Shown piece by piece: positions 46,558 through 55,190 of a DNA stretch of 64,000 bases. Below the pieces are notes generated by a model. It worked only from the letters and a program-made list of their open reading frames with translations, searched no databases and was not told the DNA's origin. The stretch spans positions 1 to 64,000 of the forward strand of contig NZ_PYOM01000010.1 in assembly GCF_003026365.1 (NCBI RefSeq). The letters are read 5' to 3'. Position numbers and translations under genes: made by a program. Positions within the stretch are counted from its first letter, which is position 1. Each line of letters starts with the position of its first letter. The stretch comes from Photobacterium angustum (GTDB taxonomy: Bacteria; Pseudomonadota; Gammaproteobacteria; Enterobacterales; Vibrionaceae).

Positions 46558-47274
46558 TTACATGGACTTTAAACGAGAACCAAAATGCTTATATACATAG
46601 TCATTATCGAAACCATCGACATTCTGACTAGAGAAAATCAGTGGAGTGACGCCTTGCTTTAACGCTTCTTTCTGAGATTCTACAACCAGCGTATTCATGA
46701 TTATCATGCCTGCTATACTAGAAAATGCCCCTGTGACTTTACCATTCACATTACATAAGCCATCACCAGAGGGAACCTGATTGTCGATGACGACATCTGC
46801 AATATCCATTAATTTCAAACCTGAACTATGGCGGCTTGGGTATTTAGATGATTGTTCTACTGACGTTATAGCAATAACCGGATGCCCTTTAGCTTTAGCA
46901 AGTTGTGCAAATTCTATTGGAAGCGCATTTCGTCCTGAATTGGAAATCACCATTACTACATCATTGGGAGAAATATTCTGATCATCCCAAATGATTTCAG
47001 CCAAACCTGACAACTTTTCCATTGCGGAGCCTCTTAAAGCACCATCATTGGTAAGCAGTACTGAGTCTAAAATAGCATTAATATTGCCAAGGCCGCCTGC
47101 ACGAATAAATCCTTCTAAACCAATCATGTGCGAATGACCTGTTCCTAAGACTTGTATCATGTTGTCATTTATGATGGCTTGAGCGAACAACTCTTTTGCC
47201 TGAGTTAACGCCTTCTGGTTAGTTTCTACTAAAGAGGTAAGTTTTGGCAGTAAACAATCAAAATATTCAGACAT
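46558..47274 (-). CDS. SIS-domain sugar-phosphate-binding protein (UPF0309-like)
   Basis: 238 aa from the ATG behind AAAGGAGACCC, giving MSEYFDCLLPKL; an upstream start ten codons away lacks a site. SIS motifs: VLGTGHSHMIGLEGFIRAGG near residue 45, and VVMVISNSGRNALPIEFAQLAKAKGHPVIAITS near residue 110. It resembles the YbbI/UPF0309 group of phosphosugar-binding or isomerase proteins. The exact sugar is unknown. It is divergent from an AraC regulator 133 bp away, its likely controller. Confidence 0.85.
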   Translation of the reverse strand: MSEYFDCLLPKLTSLVETNQKALTQAKELFAQAIINDNMIQVLGTGHSHMIGLEGFIRAGGLGNINAILDSVLLTNDGALRGSAMEKLSGLAEIIWDDQNISPNDVVMVISNSGRNALPIEFAQLAKAKGHPVIAITSVEQSSKYPSRHSSGLKLMDIADVVIDNQVPSGDGLCNVNGKVTGAFSSIAGMIIMNTLVVESQKEALKQGVTPLIFSSQNVDGFDNDYVYKHFGSRLKSM

Positions 47275-47407
47275 TGTTGGGTCTCCTTTATTGTACCGAT
47301 TCAATTACCTTAGCAGTTCTGATTACTACTCTTGATACTATTCCAACAACTTTAGATACTTTTCTTGAATTATGTAAATGATATGTCATCATCTATCTAA
47401 GTGAAGA

Positions 47408-48289
47408 ATGATTCTGAATAACATTAGAATGAAAGCAACCATACAAAAAATACCGCAAAGGCTTGGCTGGTCATGGCGTTATAAGATGTTTAAAGAGGTC
47501 GTCAAGGCTGAAAATTGGCATGCTCATCAAGAATTTGAATTGGTTTTACATAGAAACTTTCAAGGTAAATCTCGTGTAGCCCATTTTGAAGGGCAAATTG
47601 AGCACAACGAACTGCTTTTGATGGGCCCTGAAATTGCTCATAGTTTTGAATCAATAAATTCTGATGAAAAGAATCCATGTGAAGCACATGTTATTTGGTT
47701 TAGCAAAGAATGGATTTCTAATCTTATGTATAGCTGTGCCGAGCTAAGAACATTAATGCCTATTATTAGAGATGCGAATAAAGGCGTGAGATTCTCTACT
47801 CAAACTGCAGAAAAGGTTTATCAACACCTCAATAGTTTTGATGATCTTACCCCAATCGGCCAGCTTGCCGTTTTGATCCAAATTTTAGATGAACTATCGG
47901 TCGATCAATCACATACAACGCTGCTCTCCTATGCTCAATCAGAAGAAAAGGAAAAGCCCAACAACAATGATTTCAGTAAGATAGCTCAAATTTGTAAGTA
48001 CATCGACGAACATTATTCATCTGACATTACTTTAAAGAAACTCGCGGACTATATGTATGTGAGTGAAAACACCGTTCACCGTTGGTTTATTCAACACTTT
48101 AACGAAAGCTATATATCTTACTTAACCAAATTGAGGTTGAATCACGCGTCTAATTTGCTAATAACGACATTACAACCTATAAGTTTAATTGCCGAGAGTG
48201 TCGGTTATACCAATCGTTCCAACTTTAACCGCTCATTTAAGAAGTACAAAGGCATCTCGCCTTCGTTATATCGGAAACAATTCAAATGA
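47408..48289 (+). CDS. AraC-family transcriptional regulator
   Basis: 293 aa. The N-terminal cupin with metal-free His pattern NWHAHQEFELVLHRNFQG ... ELLLMGPEIAHSFE binds an effector, probably a sugar. The C-terminal AraC HTH pair (DITLKKLADYMYVSENTVHRWFIQHFNESYISYLTKLRLNHASNLL, then SVGYTNRSNFNRSFKKYKGISPSLYRK) spans about residues 195-290. The effector is not known; the divergent SIS gene suggests an amino-sugar or related phosphosugar pathway. Confidence 0.88.
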   Translation: MILNNIRMKATIQKIPQRLGWSWRYKMFKEVVKAENWHAHQEFELVLHRNFQGKSRVAHFEGQIEHNELLLMGPEIAHSFESINSDEKNPCEAHVIWFSKEWISNLMYSCAELRTLMPIIRDANKGVRFSTQTAEKVYQHLNSFDDLTPIGQLAVLIQILDELSVDQSHTTLLSYAQSEEKEKPNNNDFSKIAQICKYIDEHYSSDITLKKLADYMYVSENTVHRWFIQHFNESYISYLTKLRLNHASNLLITTLQPISLIAESVGYTNRSNFNRSFKKYKGISPSLYRKQFK

Positions 48290-48419
48290 GTAGGATTCGT
48301 TAACCCTCCACTATAGGGAATAGACGATGATTAAAATAAGTTGATAGACAACGCTTTATTGATAAAACTAGGATGAATAAAGCGCTGCGAATCTTACATA
48401 GAGAATTGCGTATAATAAT

Positions 48420-48671
48420 TTATAACCCCATGTATGCCATGAGTTCACTCTTGATACGATTATATTCTCGATTCGTTACTTTTTGTGCTTGATAGTCGGT
48501 AGATTCTGCTAGCCCATCTTCTGCGACTTCAATTTCAAGAAAAGGTAGCTCATTGCTATTGGTCATTAGATACAAAGCACGATTACCATCAATTTTATAG
48601 TCAAGATCAAAAGCAACAATTGTTTCCATATTGATATAGACAGTATTTATTTTAAGAGCCTTTTTCATCAT
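48420..48671 (-). CDS. Hypothetical protein, 83 aa
   Basis: A strong GGGGTGAG ribosome site precedes two consecutive ATGs; the first is used. The sequence MMKKALKINTVYINMETIVAFDLDYKIDGNRALYL suggests a beta-rich fold, with an acidic middle (FLEIEVAEDGLAESTD) and a helical C-terminus. No signal peptide and no family recognised. Confidence 0.6.
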   Translation of the reverse strand: MMKKALKINTVYINMETIVAFDLDYKIDGNRALYLMTNSNELPFLEIEVAEDGLAESTDYQAQKVTNREYNRIKSELMAYMGL

Positions 48672-48907
48672 CTCACCCCTTTAAAATCAATATTTAAGTA
48701 TTGAGATAAGCATATTCTTGATAATTTATTCTGTCTTTATTGAGTTATGCAAACATACCTTTTGCAATTGCATAATCGTCGATAACTAAAATGGTAATGG
48801 GATTTTTTGTTACATGAAGATGTGTCGTACTTCGCCTTTATTTGTATTCGAAAAGAAAGACAAGATAAGAAGTTATAAGATGGGTAATTTATTATTAAGT
48901 TGAACAA

Positions 48908-49108
48908 ATGCAAAAATTTAATATAAGTCGAATAAACACTGATTTTGGAATATTTAACGTTATAGGCACCTACAATAAAAATTGTAAAGAGCTAAAAATA
49001 AGTCAGATATATCAGATAGGGACTGATGGTTGTTTTGAGCTGGATATTAATAGAGAACCATCTGTTGTTAAAAAATTAGAGCCTTTAATAATAAACCACA
49101 TTAATTAA
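48908..49108 (+). CDS. Hypothetical protein, 66 aa
   Basis: MQKFNISRINTDFGIFNVIGTYNKNCKELKISQIYQIGTDGCFELDINREPSVVKKLEPLIINHIN is probably a small beta-rich soluble protein. There is no clear ribosome site, but a proper terminator starts right at the stop codon, which supports expression. Unknown function. Confidence 0.5.
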   Translation: MQKFNISRINTDFGIFNVIGTYNKNCKELKISQIYQIGTDGCFELDINREPSVVKKLEPLIINHIN

Positions 49109-49125
49109 AGTGGTTTATTTTTCTT
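49091..49125 (+). terminator. Terminator of the 66-aa gene
   Basis: ATAAACCAC (49091-49099) and GTGGTTTAT (49110-49118) form a stem that overlaps the stop codon and runs into ATTTTTCTTT. Confidence 0.75.
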
Positions 49126-49222
49126 TCTAGTAGCTTAAATTTTTTTATCTCTATTATTGGGTTTATAACCGTGGTTTAGATTTTAAATCATTAATATCAC
49201 AAGTATTCAAAAAGGGTTAGCA

Positions 49223-50068
49223 GTGATGCTGTCAATATTATGGATGATGGGTGCACTTTGCTCGTTTTGTTTAATAGCTATTGGTGCAAGAGAGTTGTCT
49301 GGTGATATCACCACTGCTCAGTTAATGGCACTGCGTAGTATCATTGGATTAGGCATTATTAGTGCTATTATCTTATATTATCGAGATACCCGTTTATTTA
49401 AGACACAACGCTTGCGGTTACATGTGTTTCGCAATGTATTCCACTTTGCAGGTCAATATGGCTGGTTATTAGGATTAACATTATTACCCTTGGCAGAAGT
49501 TTTTGCGATTGAGTTTACCGTACCTATTTGGACTGCAATTATTGCCACATTGTTCTTAAATGAACGATTTACCTCAAAGCGTTTGTTTTCCTTAATGCTA
49601 GGTTTTATTGGCGTAGTTATTATTGTTCAGCCCGGTATTAAAATCATTAATAGTGCTTCGTTAATCGTGCTAGGGGCGGCGATGTGTTATGCCGTATCTC
49701 ATGCTTCAACTAAATCACTTTCTACTTCAGATAAGCCATTAACTATTTTATTTTTCATGTGTTTAGTACAACTTCCGTTTGGGGTAATACTGGCTTACCA
49801 AGGTTGGCAATCGCCAAATGTCTTTGCGTGGGGCTGGATTGTTTTAGTGTCTGTTTCAGCATTATTAGCCCATTTCTGTATGACCAAAGCAATGCAATCT
49901 GCCGATGTAACCTTAGTGGTTATGATGGACTTTTTACGCTTACCTTTAATAGCGATTGTGGGGTTTTATGTTTATGAGGAAGGGATTGATTGGACTCTTT
50001 TCTTAGGTGCCAGTTTTATGCTGGTGGGTAATTTAATGAATGTGAGTTCACCTAGAAAAAAATGGTGA
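49223..50068 (+). CDS. EamA/DMT-family exporter
   Basis: 281 aa with ten hydrophobic helices in two EamA halves (first half: ALRSIIGLGIISAIILYYRDTRLF; second half begins near ASLIVLGAAMCYAVSHASTKSLS). Characteristic ends are FTVPIWTAIIATLFLNERFTSKRLFSLMLGFIGVVIIVQPG and ADVTLVVMMDFLRLPLIAIVGFYVYEEGIDW. It starts at GTG (AAAGGG spaced six bases before it), or the adjacent ATG. It probably exports a metabolite or amino acid; the substrate is unknown. Confidence 0.88.
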   Translation: MMLSILWMMGALCSFCLIAIGARELSGDITTAQLMALRSIIGLGIISAIILYYRDTRLFKTQRLRLHVFRNVFHFAGQYGWLLGLTLLPLAEVFAIEFTVPIWTAIIATLFLNERFTSKRLFSLMLGFIGVVIIVQPGIKIINSASLIVLGAAMCYAVSHASTKSLSTSDKPLTILFFMCLVQLPFGVILAYQGWQSPNVFAWGWIVLVSVSALLAHFCMTKAMQSADVTLVVMMDFLRLPLIAIVGFYVYEEGIDWTLFLGASFMLVGNLMNVSSPRKKW

Positions 50069-50075
50069 ATAGTTA

Positions 50076-50249
50076 ATGTTGTCGTTATTCGCATCGTTGG
50101 GTTATTACGTATTTCTTATTTTTAGTGGATTATTATTTCTGATTTTGACGCCGTCTACATTGGTGTATGCAGATGCTCATAAAATGTTGTTAATGATGAC
50201 AATATGCTCCTGTATTATTCTTTGGTTACTGTTTTTTATTTTCTTGTAA
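50076..50249 (+). CDS. Small two-helix membrane protein, 57 aa
   Basis: A complete frame encoding MLSLFASLGYYVFLIFSGLL, then FLILTPSTLVYADAHKMLL, then a hydrophobic end ILWLLFFIFL. It starts 7 bp after the DMT gene stop and overlaps the next frame by 46 bp in another register. This may be a real small gene, or the upstream fragment of a frameshifted membrane protein. Confidence 0.45.
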   Translation: MLSLFASLGYYVFLIFSGLLFLILTPSTLVYADAHKMLLMMTICSCIILWLLFFIFL

Positions 50250-50734
50250 CGAATGATACCTTTAGAGAAATCGCATTTACACGTATAACAAGGAAAGGAA
50301 ATAAAATATTCAGTATTGCACCAGCATTCACTTTCTTTACTATAACACCGCTATTTATTTACATATTTTATATAAAAGTGATCCCTAGTGTAATTATTAC
50401 TTTTCCTATCAATATTGCGTATCAAACTATTGTCATTAAAGGTCTTTCACAAGATAGAAGCATGGGTTGGTGTATTAAGCCTGAAGATTTTACACAATTT
50501 ATGAATAATAGTATTTGTGATATTCCCTCTGAAGTCGCGAGTAAATTATCATTGAATGATCGCGTTATTTTAGTGGGGAGAAAAACAGATCTTAGTTTTG
50601 GCTATTATGCGATGATCGTGACTAAACCTGAATTAGACACTCCCATTAAGCATCACTTTTTTATTAGCGTGGATTTAAGGATAGAGCAAGGCAATGTCGT
50701 TTTTACAAAAATTCAAACGCGACCTATTAGTTGA
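50204..50734 (+). CDS. Hypothetical membrane-anchored protein
   Basis: 176 aa. Two N-terminal hydrophobic segments (LLYYSLVTVFYFLVTN; FSIAPAFTFFTITPLFIYIFYIKVIPSVIITFPINIAY) are followed by a ~100-residue soluble domain (WCIKPEDFTQFMNNSICDIPSEVASKLSLNDRVILVGRKTD). It overlaps the MreB-like remnant by 41 bp and the 57-aa frame before it, so these frames probably belong to one operon, perhaps decaying. Function unknown. Confidence 0.5.
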   Translation: MLLYYSLVTVFYFLVTNDTFREIAFTRITRKGNKIFSIAPAFTFFTITPLFIYIFYIKVIPSVIITFPINIAYQTIVIKGLSQDRSMGWCIKPEDFTQFMNNSICDIPSEVASKLSLNDRVILVGRKTDLSFGYYAMIVTKPELDTPIKHHFFISVDLRIEQGNVVFTKIQTRPIS

Positions 50735-51175
50735 ATTGAGTGTTAAGCAGTTATCTGTTCAGGTATTTGGATCGTGTGAAAGGGTGGCTTTATCTCCTTA
50801 TATTGCAGTTGAAGGTAAGAAAAAGAATGTACTAGCGGTAGGAGATAACGTAAATATTTATCAGGCTCAAATATTACAGTACTTAATCCGTTTGATCATA
50901 AACGCTAGTTTGTCGGTGACTTTGCTTGCGCAGATAAGCTGTTGCAATATGCTGTCCGTGAAGTATTAGGTAATAACAAGTTTGCGATAAGCCCACGTAT
51001 TGTGATGCACCAATTGGAAAAAGTAGACGGTGAACTCACTGATATTGAAGAGCGAGTGTTAAAAGAACTAGCGATGGGAGCCGGGGCTAGGGAGGTTTTA
51101 GTCTACCATCACTCGGTTCGCATTCATGCTCAGCAAACTTCTTATACAGCCTTGAAAAAACAATTATGCTCGTAG
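50694..51175 (+). pseudogene. MreB-like gene broken by a frameshift and a stop
   Basis: The first frame gives MSFLQKFKRDLLVELSVKQLSVQVFG ... KKKNVLAVGDNVNIYQAQIL. Near 50870-50880 the homology moves to the -1 frame (LNPFDHKR), hits TAG at 50906-50908, then continues FVGDFACADKLLQYAVREVLG ... SPRIVMHQLEKVDGELTDIEERVLKELAMGAGAREVLVY. The order and motifs (KxVxAVG; DF-x-x-K-LLQ; SPRxxx; GAGAREV) follow the first ~150 residues of MreB. The remainder of MreB is absent; short MreB-like proteins of this length exist in related bacteria (from memory). Both lesions must be crossed for one intact product, so this is probably inactive. Confidence 0.7.
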
Positions 51176-51303
51176 TCTTATAGTGCCATTAATTTGTTGA
51201 TTGGTTTAATCGCTTTGGCTAGATATCCTATTTCCGAAAGGGCATTTTAACGGTTGATGTGATCGTTATGGCTTTTTGCTCATTGGTATTTTTTGTAAAT
51301 CAT

Positions 51304-51882
51304 TTAAGGGTATTGTTGCCAATGGTATTCCATTTGATGTGCCACTTGCTCGGCAAGCACTAAGCTGTGTAATTTTGATACAAGGTATAAGCTCATATCT
51401 ATTCCTGCTGATATTCCTCCGGATGTAACATACTTTCCATCACAAACCCATCTCTTGTTATCTATGACATTTAGATTAGGGAAGGTTTCGATTAAAATTG
51501 GAATGTCTTCCCAATGGGTCGTAACAAATAACTGAGTAAACAACCGGGCTTTCGCCAGTAAAAAAACGCCAGTACAAACAGAAACAACGTGTGTTGCTGT
51601 TGTATCAACATGCTTTATCCATGCTAATACTTCTGCTTTATTCATTTCTTCTGTGTGAATACCACCGACAACAATAAGAACATCTATATGCGGGTGATCA
51701 TTAAAGCTGTAATGTGGCAGAACTTGGAAACCGCCTCGTGCAGTCACTGGAGCGGACGTTTCAGCAATGAGAAATATATCCCAATCTTTTGCATGTAAGC
51801 GCTTAGCGGTACTAAAGACTTCGAAAGGTCCTGAAAAATCGAGAACTTCTGCATTCTCGTAAATATAAATACCTATATTCAT
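51304..51882 (-). CDS. DJ-1/PfpI-family protein
   Basis: 192 aa from the ATG after TGGAGC (MNIGIYIYENAEVLDFSGPFEVF); five codons upstream an alternative start lacks a site. The class I glutamine amidotransferase-like fold has the nucleophile elbow VVSVCTGVFLLAKARLF (Cys near residue 107), and VLIVVGG then CDGKYVTSGGISAGIDM. These features place it with the AraC-sensor/ThiJ-like isonitrile hydratase or DJ-1 group, without an HTH domain. The substrate is unknown. Confidence 0.85.
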   Translation of the reverse strand: MNIGIYIYENAEVLDFSGPFEVFSTAKRLHAKDWDIFLIAETSAPVTARGGFQVLPHYSFNDHPHIDVLIVVGGIHTEEMNKAEVLAWIKHVDTTATHVVSVCTGVFLLAKARLFTQLFVTTHWEDIPILIETFPNLNVIDNKRWVCDGKYVTSGGISAGIDMSLYLVSKLHSLVLAEQVAHQMEYHWQQYP

Positions 51883-52136
51883 TTTTGCTCCATGCATGAA
51901 CGATCTTAAAGGAGAAAGGAACAGATATAACGTTTAGTAGAACTATCATATCGTGCAACATTACTGGAGGTAAGAGAGAAGGTTGTGATGAGTAATACAT
52001 TTTTGAATGTTTTAATAGAGTAATGAATGACTCTGTAATTTAGTAGTTATTTGAAGTGAAATAGAATAATTAATGAAGTGTTAGCATAATCGTAATCATT
52101 ATTTTTAACACTCCATACGTGGTGTTAAATCAGTGT

Positions 52137-52454
52137 TTAGTTGGTGACTTGACCTATAAAAATGAATACGGCAATAACCGTTGGCATATAAGCGTATTTG
52201 AGAATTTGTTTTAATTTAAAGCTTGTTAAACGTGGCGCAAAGATACTAAATAAAATGCTGACGTTACATAGAATGAAAAGTCCGTATGTTTTTATGGTAA
52301 CGTCGTGAACTTTTAATAACTTAATTTGTGCGAGAATTAATACCACATTAAGGACGATGCTAAGGATGCGTGCAATATTAAACTGTGCAGGTTGCATATC
52401 ATTCGTTGAATTATCTTGCTCAGTTTTAGCAATTGTGTCTGCTGGTTGGTTCAT
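52137..52454 (-). CDS. Small membrane protein, 105 aa
   Basis: The start is the ATG ten bases after AGGAA, giving MNQPADTIAKTEQDNSTNDMQPAQFNIARI. Three hydrophobic segments follow (LSIVLNVVLILAQIKLL; YGLFILCNVSILFSIFAP; YAYMPTVIAVFIFIGQVTN). Unknown family; an inner-membrane location is inferred. Confidence 0.6.
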   Translation of the reverse strand: MNQPADTIAKTEQDNSTNDMQPAQFNIARILSIVLNVVLILAQIKLLKVHDVTIKTYGLFILCNVSILFSIFAPRLTSFKLKQILKYAYMPTVIAVFIFIGQVTN

Positions 52455-52993
52455 GAATGTATATTCCTGAATGATGACGTTTAAAAGGGCAAAAAAGCCC
52501 AACAATGGCATGATAATCAGCCATAATTTTTCGATATTTTAACCAAAGAGAAATTTTGTGATACCCCTAATCATGGCTAATTTTGCAATATCAGGTTGGA
52601 AAATTAACAGCAATTGTATCGGCTATTCAGATTAATGTTTAAGTTTCTCTTTTATCGTGTTTTTTAGGTTAATCAGGAAGAATTTTAAATGAAGTTTTTT
52701 AAATTTTGATCATGGTTGTTCTTAATAAACGCATGCCAACCCTATTTTCTTCGTCGCTTTCAGATAAGTTAGTCCATATTGCTTGGTTCTCAATTAGCTT
52801 GAATAGATATTAATGTTTTTTCGCTGAGAAAGAGTCGGTTGAACAAGATAGTTAATAATTTTTAAATGATGCTAATTATAACATTGATCACCCGTTATTT
52901 AATGATGGATTTTAAATAACGGGTATATGGTATTTGAAAACTTTATTTAGTGAATTAAATCAATAAAAATACTTAATTACACTTATTTTAATA
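52455..52993. other. Intergenic region with a 12-bp hairpin downstream of fumC
   Basis: About 540 bp of AT-rich DNA without a credible gene. ACCCGTTATTTA (52890-52901) pairs exactly with TAAATAACGGGT ending at 52924. This hairpin lies 70 bp after the fumC stop on the minus strand but lacks a T-run, so it is at best a weak terminator. Confidence 0.5.
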
Positions 52994-54376
52994 CTATTTA
53001 GCAATGCCACCTTGGGTTAATTTCGCAGGATCGAGTAATTTTTGCAGCTCTTTACGGCTAAGATCGGTCTCTTCTTCTGCAACATCAATAATTGCGCGTT
53101 GCTCTTTGTAAGCTTTTTTAGCAATTTCAGCGGCTTTCAAATAACCAATAACTGGATTCAATGCCGTAACCAGAATAGGGTTTTTCGCAAGTGCAGTTTG
53201 TAAGTTATCTTCACGAACTGTGAAGCTCAATATTGCTTTGTTAGCGAGTTGAACAGAAGTGTTTGTTAGTAGCTCAATACTCTGACTAATATTTAGAGCA
53301 ATGACGGGAAGCATAACATTTAGTTGAAAATTACCAGATTGACCAGCAATAGTGATAGTCGTATCGTTGCCAATCACTTGTGCTGCCACCATGGTTGCAG
53401 ATTCAGGAATAACAGGGTTAACTTTACCAGGCATGATAGATGAACCTGGTTGTAAAGCTTGGAGTTCTATTTCTCCTAGTCCTGCAAGTGGGCCTGAATT
53501 CATCCATCGTAGATCGTTGGCGATCTTCATTATTGCGACAGCCGCTGTTTTTAGTTGTCCTGAGAGGCTAACAATCGCATCTTGGCTAGACATGTTATAA
53601 AAGAAATTGTCACTAGGTTTGAAAGATGATTTCGTTGTCGCAGAGAGATGTTTAGCAAATAAATCAGAGAAGGCCGGTACTGCATTGACGCCTGTTCCTA
53701 CTGCTGTACCGCCTTGTGCTAAGGCTTTCACTTGCGGCAATGTTTGCTGTATTCCAATTGATGCTGCATCTATTTGATATTTCCAGCCACGGAGCTCCTG
53801 CGCCAAAGTAACTGGCATTGCATCCATTAAGTGTGTACGTCCTGTTTTAACTACATTTTCAAGTGTCTGTGCTTTTGACTCAATGGCTTGGCTTAAATAC
53901 TGTAATGCTGGAATAAGCTCTTGTTCAGTAGCAAGCGATGCGCTTACTGCGATAGCGGTTGGAATAACATCATTACTACTTTGCCCCATATTGACATGGT
54001 CATTTGGGTTCACTGTTTTGCCAAGTTTTTGTGATGCCAGTGTTGCAATCACTTCATTGGCGTTCATGTTTGAACTGGTTCCTGAGCCAGTTTGGAATAC
54101 ATCTACTGGAAATTGCGTTAAATGCTGTCCATCAATGATTTCTTGGCAGGCAGAGATAATCGCATCGGCGGTGTCTGTTTCTAATAGTGCTAATTCGGAA
54201 TTGGCTTTTGCGGCTGCTTGTTTGATTAATGCTAATGCTTGAATAAATGTAGCTGGCATGGTTAACCCACTGATTGGAAAGTTATCAACAGCTCGTTGGG
54301 TTTGCGCTTGATAGAGTGCTGCTTCAGGTACTTGTACATCACCCATACTATCTGTTTCTATGCGGTATGTAGTCAT
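52994..54376 (-). CDS. fumC: Fumarase class II (iron-independent)
   Basis: 460 aa, standard for FumC. Signature GSSIMPGKVNPVIPESATMVAAQVIGND holds the flexible SS loop. TGSGTSSNMNANEVIA and VKTGRTHLMDAMPVTLAQE hold the catalytic and substrate-binding residues. It interconverts fumarate and malate without an iron-sulfur cluster and so can replace FumA when iron is short. It lies 11 bp after the FagA-like gene, behind Fur-type boxes, consistent with an iron-starvation operon. Confidence 0.96.
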   Translation of the reverse strand: MTTYRIETDSMGDVQVPEAALYQAQTQRAVDNFPISGLTMPATFIQALALIKQAAAKANSELALLETDTADAIISACQEIIDGQHLTQFPVDVFQTGSGTSSNMNANEVIATLASQKLGKTVNPNDHVNMGQSSNDVIPTAIAVSASLATEQELIPALQYLSQAIESKAQTLENVVKTGRTHLMDAMPVTLAQELRGWKYQIDAASIGIQQTLPQVKALAQGGTAVGTGVNAVPAFSDLFAKHLSATTKSSFKPSDNFFYNMSSQDAIVSLSGQLKTAAVAIMKIANDLRWMNSGPLAGLGEIELQALQPGSSIMPGKVNPVIPESATMVAAQVIGNDTTITIAGQSGNFQLNVMLPVIALNISQSIELLTNTSVQLANKAILSFTVREDNLQTALAKNPILVTALNPVIGYLKAAEIAKKAYKEQRAIIDVAEEETDLSRKELQKLLDPAKLTQGGIAK

Positions 54377-54387
54377 TAATCTTTCCT

Positions 54388-54771
54388 TTATAGATCATTG
54401 AGGTATTGGATTTCTTTAAGATCTTTTTGCAGTAATAAAAAGTGTTTATGGCCTGTTCTTGATTGATTGTAATAATGTTTTAGCGCAATTAGAGGCTCAT
54501 GGATTTGGTTTAAACAAATCCTACGAAGTATTGGGCATTTTGTTGCGTCATTAATGGTATTCAAAAGGTTGTAAAAGAGGCGGCGAAGAAAAAGCTCTTC
54601 TAATAATGGATTCGCAAAATCAGATTCTTTTCTATACCAAGTCGCGAGGCTTAAACTTGATTGAATGTAATTAGCAACAAGATCATGTTCTAACCCATTC
54701 TCATTTTGATGAATAAGAAAGAGATCTTCTGCTTTATAAAATGATTGGTATAAAAAAGTGGTTTCAGTCAT
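54388..54771 (-). CDS. FagA-like fumC-associated protein
   Basis: 127 aa from ATG at MTETTFLYQSFYKAEDL; upstream ATGs are possible. It is helical and His/Leu-rich (LLEELFLRRLFYNLLNTINDATKCPILRRICLNQIHEPLIALKHYYNQ; final LLQKDLKEIQYLNDL). In Pseudomonas a small gene, fagA, precedes fumC in a Fur-regulated operon. Position, size and composition fit, but sequence identity was not checked. It is the first gene after the Fur boxes and just ahead of fumC. Confidence 0.5.
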   Translation of the reverse strand: MTETTFLYQSFYKAEDLFLIHQNENGLEHDLVANYIQSSLSLATWYRKESDFANPLLEELFLRRLFYNLLNTINDATKCPILRRICLNQIHEPLIALKHYYNQSRTGHKHFLLLQKDLKEIQYLNDL

Positions 54772-54792
54772 TATCCGCATCTCGATATAGAT

Positions 54793-54811
54793 CTTATTGA
54801 TAATCATTATC
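54793..54811 (-). promoter_or_regulatory. Fur-type box upstream of fagA-like/fumC
   Basis: This 19-mer contains TGATAATCATTATC and matches the canonical Fur box (GATAATGATAATCATTATC) at 16 of 19 positions by my count. It sits ~20 bp before the chosen start of the FagA-like gene on the minus strand. Confidence 0.75.
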
Positions 54812-54846
54812 ATTGATTGTTTTGAAAATTATTTCAAGTTTTAATT

Positions 54847-54865
54847 GCTACTGATAATTATTATC
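54847..54865. promoter_or_regulatory. Second Fur-type box in the fumC/rpmE2 divergent region
   Basis: The 19-mer around TGATAATTATTATCA also matches the Fur consensus at 16 of 19 positions by my count. It lies 36 bp from the first box, probably in the -35 region of the minus-strand promoter. Confidence 0.65.
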
Positions 54866-54885
54866 ATCTATGTTGACCTTGATTA

Positions 54886-54907
54886 TTGTTATGTTATAAC
54901 ATAACAA
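54886..54907. promoter_or_regulatory. Zur-type palindrome upstream of rpmE2-rpmJ2
   Basis: A 22-bp perfect palindrome with core TTATGTTATAACATAA. It carries TGTTATAACATAACA, fitting the Zur half-sites (TGTTATA/TATAACA) with one mismatch in each half. It ends 23 bp before the rpmE2 ATG, an ideal place for zinc-dependent repression. Confidence 0.75.
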
Positions 54908-54930
54908 TAAAGCAGCAAGGGAGAGTAAAA

Positions 54931-55188
54931 ATGAAAGAAGGTATACATCCAGAATATCGAACGGTGGCATTTCATGATACTGGTGCAGACAAGTACATAA
55001 TGGTTGGTTCAACAATACAAACGTCAAGAACAGTTGAACTAGAGGGAGAAACATATCCTTATGTTACGTTAGATGTTTCTATGCATTCTCACCCGTTTTA
55101 CACCGGTAAGCAGAAGATGACTAAACGTGATGGACGTGTTGCTCGATTTAATAAACAGTTTGCGATGACAGGGCTAAAAGGGGAATAA
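54931..55188 (+). CDS. rpmE2: Ribosomal protein L31 type B (zinc-independent)
   Basis: 85 aa, starting [29 protein letters not shown] after AAGGGAGAG. It lacks the CxxC zinc knuckle of normal L31, as type B (YkgM) proteins do. Under zinc starvation these paralogues replace the zinc-containing L31 on ribosomes and free zinc. It is co-transcribed with rpmJ2, which begins 2 bp later. A longer frame upstream covers the operator and is not used. Confidence 0.95.
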   Translation: MKEGIHPEYRTVAFHDTGADKYIMVGSTIQTSRTVELEGETYPYVTLDVSMHSHPFYTGKQKMTKRDGRVARFNKQFAMTGLKGE

Positions 55189-55190
55189 CG

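Noticed and set aside
52680..52720. Very short frames in the gap before fumC
   Set aside because: They have only about ten codons, no ribosome site and no pattern.
54848..55054. Minus-strand 68-codon frame over the Fur/Zur region and rpmE2
   Set aside because: It runs antisense through the operators and the well-supported rpmE2 gene.
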